A DNA stretch of 6,292 bases from Pseudomonadota bacterium (GCA_021826485.1 JAKAZX010000245.1:1-6292), one strand, 5' to 3'; positions 1 through 5,170 are shown, counted from the stretch's first letter. A program made the numbers and translations. The notes: generated by a model not told the origin, from the sequence alone.

Positions 1-516
1 CGTCGCCCAGGCGCAGCCCAGCACGGCGCGGCGGCCCTGGGCGCGGAACAGGTTGTCCGGCCGCACCGCGCGGTGGGTCAGCCCGCGCGCGCGCAGCCCC
101 GCCAGCGCCGCGGCGGCCGGCGCGATCACGTCGCGCAGCAGCTCACTCTCGGTCCACGGCGTCCCGCCGCCGCCGCCGGCCGGCCACAGCGGCGGGCCGG
201 GCGGGGCGGGGCCGATCACGAACCAGCCCGGCCGCCCCGCGGGTCCGGCGGCCGGCCCCTGGGCGAGCGGCAGCATCACACCGGGCAGGTCCACCGCCGC
301 CGCGTCGGGCAGGTCGGCGCGGGGCGGCAGCGCGGCCGGAACCAGCAGGGCGATCAGCGGCACCGGCGCGGCTTCGTCCCGCGGCCGGGCCGCGAAAGCC
401 GGCAGGCCGGCGCCGGCCGCGGGCAGCGACCGGGCGAGGTCGATCGCGAAGCGCTCGGACAGCGCCGCCGGCGCGGCGGCCGGGACGGTGGGGGGACGGG
501 GCAGCGGGGTCGCCAT
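1..516 (-). CDS. Protein-kinase-like (probable pseudokinase) protein, 5' part only
   Basis: An open frame of 172 codons runs from an ATG at 516 off the left edge, so only the N-terminal part is visible. The recognisable piece is near the visible end: residues 144-157 read like the catalytic loop of a Ser/Thr protein kinase (GLTHRAVRPDNLF), matching the HRDxKPxN pattern. The HRD aspartate is Ala150 and the following lysine is Arg152, while Asp154-Asn155 remain. I see no glycine-rich loop and no clear VAIK-type lysine in residues 1-140, which are rich in Ala, Pro and Gly; residues 52-61 (PVPLIALLVP region) resemble a hydrophobic N-lobe strand. From the family pattern I infer a catalytically weak or dead kinase fold that may act as a scaffold. 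The gene follows the olsB-like gene by 51 bp and could be its operon partner. There is no good Shine-Dalgarno sequence before the ATG, so the start is uncertain. The activation-loop (DFG) region lies outside the window. Confidence 0.6.
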   Translation of the reverse strand, partial: MATPLPRPPTVPAAAPAALSERFAIDLARSLPAAGAGLPAFAARPRDEAAPVPLIALLVPAALPPRADLPDAAAVDLPGVMLPLAQGPAAGPAGRPGWFVIGPAPPGPPLWPAGGGGGTPWTESELLRDVIAPAAAALAGLRARGLTHRAVRPDNLFRAQGRRAVLGCAWAT

Positions 517-517
517 G

Positions 518-549
518 CCGCCGCTTAGCGCGGCGGGCGTGAACGCCCG
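518..549 (-). other. Two overlapping GC hairpins between the olsB-like and kinase-like genes
   Basis: Two inverted repeats share bases 534-536, so they cannot form together. One has 7-bp arms at 518-524 and 530-536 with a 5-base loop and lies right before the kinase-like ATG. The other has 6-bp arms at 534-539 and 544-549 with a 4-base loop and starts 18 bases after the olsB stop. Neither is followed by a T-run on the minus strand. They may be weak terminator or translation-blocking structures, but such stems are common by chance in DNA this GC-rich. Confidence 0.3.
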
Positions 550-567
550 GTGAAGCGGCGGCGCCGG

Positions 568-1416
568 TCAGTCCAGCGCGTCGCGCACCTGCCGCTCGTA
601 ATGGCGGTAGTATTTGTCGGTCACCAGATCGGTCTTCACCACCACCGCCACGTCGGTCGTGTTGAAGGCGTGGTCGATCACCGCGCCGTCGCCGACGAAG
701 CCGCCGAGCCGCAGATAGCCCTTGATCAGCGGCGGCAGGGAAGCGGCGATGCGGCGCGCGTCCAGCGTGGCGGGGTCGCGCCGCCGCATCTCCACGTAGC
801 GGTGGGGCAGCGCGCGCGGCCGCAGCGCCGGCGGCGCCAGATGGTTGTGGTAGAGCCAGGTCAGCTCATCGGCCAGCGCTTCCGGATCGGTGCCCGGCAG
901 GCTGGCGCAGCCGAACATCAGGTCGATCCGGTGCAGGAACACATAGGCGGCGATGCCGCGCCAGAGCAGTTGCATCACCGCGCGGTTGCGATAGCCCGGA
1001 TGCACGCAGGAGCGGCCGAGTTCCAGCACGTGCCCGGGGAAGCCGGTGACCGGCGCGATGTCGTATTCGTCGGCCGAGTAGAACCGCCCGACACGGGCGG
1101 CGGCGGTCTGGCGGATCAGCCGGTAGGTGCCGACCACGCCTTCCGGCCCCGGCCCGATCGCGTGGTCCACCACCAGAAGATGGTCCGCCACCACGTCGAA
1201 ATCGTCGCTGTCGCGCCGCGTGCGGGCCATCGCCTCGCTCGGCACGGCGCCCATCTCCTCATAGAAGACATGGAAGCGCAGCGCCTGCGCGGCGTCGATC
1301 TCGCCCGCGTCGGTGGCGATGCGCACGCCGAGATTGCCGCCGCGCAGCTCGCCGAAGCCGCTGTCGGAATCGGCGGGCGGCGGCACCGCCGGCCCGAACC
1401 GGGTGCTGGCCGTCAT
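568..1416 (-). CDS. olsB: OlsB-like ornithine N-acyltransferase (GNAT-related)
   Basis: This 282-residue protein matches the OlsB family (acetyltransferase-like fold), which in other bacteria transfers a 3-hydroxyacyl group from acyl carrier protein to the alpha-amino group of ornithine. That is the first step of phosphate-free ornithine lipid synthesis at the inner membrane. Family blocks visible are LRFHVFYEEMGA at 46-57, an acyl-donor-binding block ELGRSCVHPGYRNR at 132-145, FGCASLPGTDP at 168-178, and a conserved C-terminal block from LPPLIKGYLRLGG (227-239) through FNTTDV (251-256). Length is normal for the family. The ATG at 1416 overlaps the fur stop as ATGA, which suggests translational coupling to fur. 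No olsA-type second acyltransferase follows; the next gene is kinase-like. Assignment to the family is firm. The exact acyl acceptor is inferred, since related proteins can use other amines. Confidence 0.83.
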   Translation of the reverse strand: MTASTRFGPAVPPPADSDSGFGELRGGNLGVRIATDAGEIDAAQALRFHVFYEEMGAVPSEAMARTRRDSDDFDVVADHLLVVDHAIGPGPEGVVGTYRLIRQTAAARVGRFYSADEYDIAPVTGFPGHVLELGRSCVHPGYRNRAVMQLLWRGIAAYVFLHRIDLMFGCASLPGTDPEALADELTWLYHNHLAPPALRPRALPHRYVEMRRRDPATLDARRIAASLPPLIKGYLRLGGFVGDGAVIDHAFNTTDVAVVVKTDLVTDKYYRHYERQVRDALD

Positions 1417-1898
1417 CGGCCGGCCTCGGCCGCGCTGGGCGGACGTGCCGGCCGGTCGGCGGAGGTGCCCGGCCGGGCCGCGGCCGTCCGTGCCCCTGGC
1501 CGGCGGCCGAACAGGGTCAGCCGGTAGGACACCAGGTCGAAGCCCAGCCGGGCGGCGATGGCGGCCAGCACCCGTTCGTGCTCCGGGTCCTCGAATTCGA
1601 TGACACGGCCGGTATCCACGTCGATCAAGTGGTGGTGATGACCGTGCTCGCTCGGTTCATAGCGGGCGCGGCCGCCGCCGAAATCGCGGCGGGCGAGGAT
1701 GCCCTGCTCCTCCAGCAGCCGCACGGTGCGGTAGACGGTCGCGATCGAGATGCGCCGGTCGAGCGCGCTGGCGCGGCGATACAGTTCCTCCACGTCCGGA
1801 TGGTCGGCGGCGTCCGACAGGACGCGCGCGATCACCCGCCGCTGGCCCGTCATCTTCAGGCCCCGCTCGATGCACAGACGCTCGATTCGGCTTTCCAT
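1413..1898 (-). CDS. fur: Fur-family metal-responsive repressor (Mur/Fur type)
   Basis: This is a 161-residue Fur-family transcription factor. The winged helix occupies about residues 1-80, with the recognition region SIATVYRTVRLLEEQGI at 51-67. The dimerisation and metal domain follows, with a His-rich cluster (His85, His87-His90) and EFEDPEHE at 101-108 supplying likely metal ligands. The sequence resembles alphaproteobacterial Fur/Mur proteins, many of which respond mainly to manganese or to iron, rather than Zur or PerR; there is no CxxC pair in the C-terminal half. The usual fold ends near residue 131 (YRLTLFGR). An extra tail of about 30 residues rich in Pro, Ala, Arg and Gly follows and is atypical. 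A Shine-Dalgarno GGGAG lies 4 bases before the ATG. The gene sits 123 bp after mucR and overlaps the olsB-like gene by 4 bp, so those two are probably co-transcribed. Whether it senses Mn or Fe cannot be told from sequence. Confidence 0.9.
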   Translation of the reverse strand: MESRIERLCIERGLKMTGQRRVIARVLSDAADHPDVEELYRRASALDRRISIATVYRTVRLLEEQGILARRDFGGGRARYEPSEHGHHHHLIDVDTGRVIEFEDPEHERVLAAIAARLGFDLVSYRLTLFGRRPGARTAAARPGTSADRPARPPSAAEAGR

Positions 1899-1929
1899 CG
1901 CGCTCCCAGCGACCGTCCTTGCGGCCGAG

Positions 1930-1957
1930 GTTACAGGCGAGGGAGGGGGAAGGGCAA
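1930..1957 (-). promoter_or_regulatory. Candidate fur promoter
   Basis: On the minus strand a TTGCCC (1957-1952) is followed after 16 bases by TGTAAC (1935-1930), a fair match to -35/-10 elements. It would start transcription roughly 25 bases before the fur ATG, leaving room for the GGGAG ribosome site. The surrounding DNA is purine/pyrimidine-skewed, and the evidence is consensus match only. Confidence 0.3.
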
Positions 1958-1987
1958 ACGGGGAGGAAGACCTGACGGCTTCCCCCT
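1944..1987 (-). other. 9-bp inverted repeat between mucR and fur
   Basis: A perfect 9-base inverted repeat (AGGGGGAAG at 1944-1952, CTTCCCCCT at 1979-1987) encloses a 26-base spacer, about 35 bases after the mucR stop. As RNA it would be a GC-rich stem with a large loop and no T-run, so it is a poor intrinsic terminator. It may be a processing site or chance. One arm lies within the candidate fur promoter. Confidence 0.25.
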
Positions 1988-2021
1988 GCGTCGCGGCGGG
2001 CCGGGCGGAGCGGGCAGCGGG

Positions 2022-2435
2022 CTATTTGCGGCTGCGCGGCTTCGTGCCGAGGCCGATCTTCTTGGCCAGCGAGGAGCGGTGGCGCGCATAGTTCGGCGCG
2101 ACCATCGGGTAGTCCGGCGCCAGGCCCCAGCGCTCGCGATATTGCTCCGGCGTCATGTTGTAGGCGGTTTTCAGGTGGCGCTTCAGCATCTTGAGCTTCT
2201 TGCCATCCTCGAGGCAGACGATGTGGTCGGGGAAGACCGACTTCTTCACCGGGACGGCCGGCTGCGGCTTGTCCGGCGCGGCAGGCTCCTTGCCGACTCC
2301 GGAAAGCGTCCGGTAGACGTCCTGGATCAACGCCGACAGCGCGTCAGGACTGACAGAGTTGTTAGAGACGTGCGCGGAGACGATCTGCGCCGTCAATCCC
2401 AGTACGTCTGCTTGTTGCGAATGGTCGGTCATCAT
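2022..2435 (-). CDS. mucR: MucR/Ros family zinc-finger transcriptional regulator
   Basis: This 137-residue protein is a MucR/Ros regulator; the family controls surface polysaccharide, motility, cell-cycle or virulence genes in alphaproteobacteria and often represses its own promoter. The N-terminal part (about 7-45) is the oligomerisation region, followed by a Pro/Lys linker. The finger starts at IVCLEDGKKLK (72-82) and continues through MTPEQYRERWGL (94-105) to a conserved PMVAPNYA at 110-117 and a basic tail. Of the classical ligands, Cys74 and His87 are present, the second Cys is Asp77, and the last His position is occupied by Ala91/Tyr92, so the zinc site looks incomplete. Some natural MucR homologues are known to fold without zinc. 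Two adjacent ATGs occur at 2435 and 2432; the AAGGGAG ribosome site fits the second better (about 4-7 bases versus 1-4), so the protein may begin at Met2. It is divergent from tusA across a 90-bp promoter region. Confidence 0.9.
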   Translation of the reverse strand: MMTDHSQQADVLGLTAQIVSAHVSNNSVSPDALSALIQDVYRTLSGVGKEPAAPDKPQPAVPVKKSVFPDHIVCLEDGKKLKMLKRHLKTAYNMTPEQYRERWGLAPDYPMVAPNYARHRSSLAKKIGLGTKPRSRK

Positions 2436-2463
2436 GCTCCCTTTCGGACCGCGAGACTTGGCC

Positions 2464-2493
2464 CATATAGGTGTTCCAGGGCCTGTATCGCAA
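2464..2493 (-). promoter_or_regulatory. Candidate mucR promoter
   Basis: On the minus strand TTGCGA (2493-2488) is followed after 18 bases by TATATG (2469-2464), or after 17 bases by CTATAT. It lies about 30 bases before the mucR start codons and within the most AT-rich stretch of the window. This is a good match for a sigma-70-type promoter and the best promoter candidate for mucR. Confidence 0.45.
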
Positions 2494-2506
2494 CGTGTAT
2501 TACGTT
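2492..2506. promoter_or_regulatory. Palindromic candidate operator between mucR and tusA
   Basis: AACGT-GTATT-ACGTT is a perfect inverted repeat with 5-base arms and a 5-base AT-rich spacer. It touches the mucR -35 element and lies about 20 bases before the tusA start, so a bound protein could affect both genes. MucR autorepression is known in the family, but a match to a MucR site is inference. A 5-base arm alone is not statistically strong. Confidence 0.3.
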
Positions 2507-2525
2507 TGGAAGCAACAGTCCAGTC

Positions 2526-2783
2526 ATGTCCAAGACGATTCCTTCGCCTCCGCCACCGGCCGACGTGACCTTGGACATCACGGGAGAGATTTGCCCGATG
2601 ACCTTCGTGCGGACCCGTCTCGCCCTCGACCGGATGGCGCCGGGCCAGACGCTACTGGTCCGGCTTCTTGGCGAGGAGCCGCGGCGCAACGTGCCGGCGA
2701 GCGCCGCGGCGCTCGGCCATGCCGTGCTGGCCGAGCAGCAGGCGGCGGACGGCGTTACCCTGCTGTGGGTCCGCCGGGCCTGA
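2526..2783 (+). CDS. tusA: TusA/SirA-family sulfur-carrier protein
   Basis: This is an 85-residue protein and the only plus-strand gene. It has the TusA signature: a strand LDITGEICP (16-24), active-site Cys23-Pro24, then the helix TFVRTRLALDRMAPGQ (26-41) and the strand TLLVRLLGEE (42-51), ending in a strand LLWVRR. The family carries persulfide sulfur on the conserved cysteine for tRNA thiolation, molybdenum cofactor work or other sulfur relays in the cytoplasm. The canonical CPxP motif is CPMT here, so the second proline is Thr26, as in a subset of TusA-like proteins; the partner is therefore uncertain. The ATG at 2526 is chosen because the conserved fold starts about 14 residues later. 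A GGAAG lies about 13 bases upstream, rather far. The frame extends far upstream, but that part is antisense to mucR and fur. The 3' end overlaps rimI by 29 bp tail-to-tail. Confidence 0.82.
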   Translation: MSKTIPSPPPPADVTLDITGEICPMTFVRTRLALDRMAPGQTLLVRLLGEEPRRNVPASAAALGHAVLAEQQAADGVTLLWVRRA

Positions 2784-3213
2784 TCGGGCGGGCCAGCACG
2801 AAGGCATCGCCGCCGTCCGGGTAGTAGCGGCTGCGGCGCCCGACCTCCCGATAGCCGGCGGCGGCATAGAGGGCGCGGGCGGCAGTATTGGCCGCCGCGA
2901 CCTCCAGATACACCACGCGCCCGCCGGCGGCGCCCACATGCTGCTCGGCGGCGGCCAGCAGCGCCCGGCCGAGGCCGCCGCGCCGCCGCTCCGGCAGCAC
3001 CGCGAGCGCCAGGATCTCGGCCTCGTCCGCCGCCATGCGACCCAGTACCATGCCGCCGGCCGGGTGCAGCAGGGCGAAGCCGCCGGGCAGGGTGAGCTGC
3101 GTGGCGATCGCGCCTTCCCCCCAATGCTCGGCGGGCGGGAAGGCGGCGGCATGGATAGCGGCCAGCGCGGCGGCATGACTTGACGTCGCCTGGATCAGCG
3201 CAGTTCGGAACAT
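2755..3213 (-). CDS. rimI: Ribosomal-protein-S18-alanine N-acetyltransferase-like GNAT enzyme
   Basis: This 152-residue GNAT protein follows tsaB, the classic position of rimI. RimI acetylates the N-terminal alanine of ribosomal protein S18 and can act on other N-termini. The acetyl-CoA pyrophosphate loop is RRRGGLGRALL at 77-87, preceded by the strand ILALAVLPE (67-75). Downstream, VYLEVAAANTAARALYAAAGY (101-121) and GRRSRYYPDGGDA (125-137) match the RimI C-terminal half, with Glu104, Asn109 and Tyr116 in place; the family's EDA triplet is GDA. The ATG at 3213 gives the expected MFRTALIQAT beginning. An in-frame GTG at 3228 overlaps the tsaB stop as GTGA and would add five residues; neither start has a clear Shine-Dalgarno. 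Substrate assignment to S18 rests on synteny and family, and many RimI-annotated proteins are broader acetyltransferases. Confidence 0.85.
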   Translation of the reverse strand: MFRTALIQATSSHAAALAAIHAAAFPPAEHWGEGAIATQLTLPGGFALLHPAGGMVLGRMAADEAEILALAVLPERRRGGLGRALLAAAEQHVGAAGGRVVYLEVAAANTAARALYAAAGYREVGRRSRYYPDGGDAFVLARPIRPGGPTAG

Positions 3214-3224
3214 GTCAGTAACGT

Positions 3225-3854
3225 TCACGCCGGCAGCCGCACGTTGGGGGTAACGACGTAGAGCGGCCGGAAAGCGAGCGGCGGCAGGTCCCCGCCGAAC
3301 CGCCGCAGCGCCGCCCGGGCCACGTCGGCGGCGCAGGGCTGCCGCGCGCCGGTCAGCATCACGTCGGCGCCGCGCGCGGCGAGCCAGGCGGCGGCGTGCG
3401 GGGCGGCATCGCCGGCGAGCGCGACCGGCCCCGCGGGCCGCGGCAGGTCGGCGAAGCCGATCGCCTGCCAGACGCCCGCCGCGTGCAGATAGAGCCGGTT
3501 CTGCTGGCGGGCGTCGATCGCGATCCATAGCGTGCGGCCGGACAGCGCGCCGGTGGCCTCGGCCAGCGCCTCCCCGGTGGTCACCGCGATGCGGGCCGCG
3601 CCGGCGCCGCAGGCGAGGCCCTCGGCGAGCGCCAGCGTCGCCCGCAGGCCGGTGAAGCTGCCCGGCCCCACGGTCGCGGCGACCGCCTCCAGCGCCGCCG
3701 GCGCGATCCCCGCCTCGGCCAGCAGGTCGCGCACCAGGGCCGGCAGCAGTGCTGCCGGGCCGGGTGCCGGCCGCCGTTCGGCCAGCACCGCGCCGTCCCG
3801 CATCACCGCGGCGGAACAGACCCCGAGCGTCGCATCAAGGGCGAGTAGTCGCAT
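3225..3854 (-). CDS. tsaB: tRNA threonylcarbamoyladenosine biosynthesis protein TsaB
   Basis: This 209-residue protein is TsaB, the non-catalytic partner of TsaD in making N6-threonylcarbamoyladenosine at position 37 of ANN-decoding tRNAs. The ASKHA-type N-terminal lobe begins MRLLALDATLGVCSAAV (residues 1-17). The diagnostic GPGSFTGLR stands at 63-71, followed by the helix that forms the TsaD interface (about 72-82). The C-terminal half is less conserved, as usual, ending near RPLYVVTPNVRLPA (about 196-209). Length is slightly below the common 220-230. The stop is at 3227-3225 and is closely linked to rimI, so the pair is likely co-transcribed. The ATG at 3854 is followed immediately by the conserved first strand. 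No strong ribosome site precedes it, and a GC hairpin lies about 13 bases upstream. Confidence 0.93.
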   Translation of the reverse strand: MRLLALDATLGVCSAAVMRDGAVLAERRPAPGPAALLPALVRDLLAEAGIAPAALEAVAATVGPGSFTGLRATLALAEGLACGAGAARIAVTTGEALAEATGALSGRTLWIAIDARQQNRLYLHAAGVWQAIGFADLPRPAGPVALAGDAAPHAAAWLAARGADVMLTGARQPCAADVARAALRRFGGDLPPLAFRPLYVVTPNVRLPA

Positions 3855-3866
3855 GGGCGCAGTCCA

Positions 3867-3887
3867 GCGCCGCCGCGGCGGCGGCGC
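3867..3887 (-). terminator. GC hairpin after the nitroreductase gene, terminator-like
   Basis: Perfect 8-bp arms at 3867-3874 and 3880-3887 enclose a 5-base loop and start about 10 bases after the nitroreductase stop. The core 3868-3883 is also a 16-bp perfect palindrome. No T-run follows on the minus strand, so it may be only a weak terminator or an mRNA-stability stem. It sits about 13 bases before the tsaB ATG. Confidence 0.38.
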
Positions 3888-3896
3888 AAGGGCGCC

Positions 3897-4481
3897 TCAG
3901 AGGATCAGGCACGCCTCGTCGAAATCCAGGCGGGGATTGCGCGGCATTAGCTTGTCCGGGTCGCCGTGGCCGAGATTGATCAGGAAGTTCGACTTCCAGC
4001 CGTAGCCGGCGAGGAACTCGGCATCCACCTTGTCGCGGTCGAAGCCCGACATCGGGCCGCAATCGATGCCGAGCGCGCGCGCGGCGATGATGAAATAGGC
4101 GCCCTGCAACGTGCTGTTGCGGAACGCCGTCTCGGTCGCCAGCGCCTCGTTGCCGGTGAACCAGGGGCGCGCATCGACATGCGGGAACAGCCGCGGCAGC
4201 TTGTCGTAGAAGCGCGGGTCGTAGGCGACGATCGCGGTTGCCGGTGCCGCCATGGTCTTGTCGCGATTGCCCGAGGACAGCGCCGGTTTCAGCCGTTCCT
4301 TGGCCGCCGGGGAGCGGACGAACACGAAGCGGCCGGGCGAGCAGTTGGCCGAGGTCGGACCCCATTTCATCAGGTCGAACACGGCGCGCAGGTCGTCGTC
4401 GCTGACCGGCTGGTCGGTCCAGACATTATGCGTGCGGGCGTCGCGGAAAATCGCATCGAGCGTGGCGGCGTCGAAGGGCAT
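3897..4481 (-). CDS. RutE/HadB-like nitroreductase family protein (putative malonic semialdehyde reductase)
   Basis: This 194-residue protein belongs to the FMN-dependent nitroreductase superfamily and matches the RutE/HadB branch, which is proposed to reduce malonic semialdehyde to 3-hydroxypropionate with NAD(P)H. Markers are ARTHNVW (15-21), the FMN-contacting DLMKWGPTSANCSPGRF (36-52), GNRDKTMAAP (71-80), AFRNSTLQGAYFIIAARALG (119-138), CGPMSGFD (141-148) and NLGHGDP (169-175). Length equals that of the family. An AGGA ribosome site stands 5 bases before the ATG at 4481. It lies 34 bp downstream of nfuA and is probably in the same transcript. No other pyrimidine-degradation (rut) genes are in the window, so the real substrate is uncertain; it may be a general quinone or nitro-compound reductase. 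Confidence 0.87.
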   Translation of the reverse strand: MPFDAATLDAIFRDARTHNVWTDQPVSDDDLRAVFDLMKWGPTSANCSPGRFVFVRSPAAKERLKPALSSGNRDKTMAAPATAIVAYDPRFYDKLPRLFPHVDARPWFTGNEALATETAFRNSTLQGAYFIIAARALGIDCGPMSGFDRDKVDAEFLAGYGWKSNFLINLGHGDPDKLMPRNPRLDFDEACLIL

Positions 4482-4515
4482 GGCAATCCTGTTCCTGGCG
4501 AGACGAAGGGTTGGC

Positions 4516-5073
4516 TCAGTACGTGACCTGCTCGACGGCGACCACTTCCGGGACGTAGTGGCGCAGCATGTTCTCGATGCCGTGCTTGAGCGTCGCGGTG
4601 GAGGACGGGCAGCCGCTGCACGCCCCCTGCATGTGCAGCCGCACCACGCCGTCGCGATAGCCGCGGAAGATGATGTCCCCGCCGTCGCCAGCGACCGCCG
4701 GGCGGACGCGGGTATCGAGCAGTTCCTTGATCTGGGCGACGATCTCGGCATCCTCCTCGGCCACGTCCTCGTCGATCGCGTCGGCATCGCCCTCGATCAC
4801 CGGGCGGCCGGCGACGAAATGCTCCATGATGACGCCGAGCACCTGCGGCTTCAGCGCCTGCCATTCGATCGCGCCGGCCTTGGTCACGGTGATGAAATCG
4901 GCGCCGAGGAAGACGCGGGCGACGCCGGGCAGCTCGAACAGCGCCAGCGCCAGCGGGCTGCGCCCGGCACCCTCGGGCGCCGCGAAATCGGCGGTGGCGT
5001 CGCCGAGCACCGTGCGGCCGGGCAGGAATTTCAGCGTCGCGGGGTTGGGGGTGCCTTCGGTCTCGATGAACAT
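4516..5073 (-). CDS. nfuA: NfuA-type Fe-S cluster carrier (NifU family)
   Basis: This 185-residue protein has two domains. Residues 1-87 form the Nfu N-terminal domain (MFIETEGTPNPATLKFLPG at the start, ELPGVARVFLGADFITVTK at about 47-65). Residues about 110-178 form the NifU C-terminal domain, with the cluster-binding CSGC motif at Cys152 and Cys155. An acidic linker (DADAIDEDVAEEDAE, 96-110) joins them. A pair of such proteins binds one [4Fe-4S] cluster between subunits and delivers it to apoproteins in the cytoplasm. This domain layout is standard in alphaproteobacteria and mitochondria, unlike the A-type-like N-domain of E. coli NfuA. The ATG is at 5073, with AGGA about 9 bases upstream. 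A weak promoter candidate (TTGCCA at 5154-5149, 17-base gap, AATGTG) lies in the 97-bp gap before the gene. The RutE-like gene follows closely. Confidence 0.93.
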   Translation of the reverse strand: MFIETEGTPNPATLKFLPGRTVLGDATADFAAPEGAGRSPLALALFELPGVARVFLGADFITVTKAGAIEWQALKPQVLGVIMEHFVAGRPVIEGDADAIDEDVAEEDAEIVAQIKELLDTRVRPAVAGDGGDIIFRGYRDGVVRLHMQGACSGCPSSTATLKHGIENMLRHYVPEVVAVEQVTY

Positions 5074-5138
5074 GCGCGGTCGTCCTGCTGCGGAATGCGG
5101 ACCGGTCTGGTACGGTTCACGCCGTCACATTGCGTGCG

Positions 5139-5162
5139 GGCGGCCATTTGGCAAGGGCCGCC
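5139..5162 (-). terminator. GC hairpin after doc, terminator-like
   Basis: Perfect 7-bp arms (5139-5145 and 5156-5162) enclose a 10-base AT-rich loop and begin about 8 bases past the doc stop on the minus strand. It could end the toxin-antitoxin transcript, but no T-run follows. The loop also contains the candidate nfuA -35 element. The rest of the 5074-5170 gap shows only an 8-bp palindrome at 5100-5107. Confidence 0.35.
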
Positions 5163-5170
5163 GCCGCCGG

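Noticed and set aside
53..553. Plus-strand frames with Ala/Gly/Arg-rich translation
   Set aside because: The minus strand here carries the kinase-like frame with a recognisable catalytic-loop motif; the plus-strand frames are low-complexity shadows.
550..1527. Long plus-strand open frame of 325 codons
   Set aside because: It is antisense to the well-recognised olsB-like gene and the end of fur, with His/Arg-rich translation typical of high-GC shadow frames and no family resemblance.
1578..2525. Upstream extension of the tusA reading frame to a 401-codon frame
   Set aside because: The extension runs antisense through fur and mucR and has no recognisable domain; only the last 85 codons from the ATG at 2526 match a protein family.
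2432..3528. Alternative minus-strand frames across rimI and tusA
   Set aside because: They give Arg/Pro/Ala-rich translations without family features. The longest frame containing rimI extends back into tsaB; its true start is near 3213.
5126..5154. Promoter for nfuA (TTGCCA, 17-base gap, AATGTG)
   Set aside because: The -10 match is poor (two of six bases), and the -35 sits in a hairpin loop, so it is mentioned only under nfuA and not listed as a feature.
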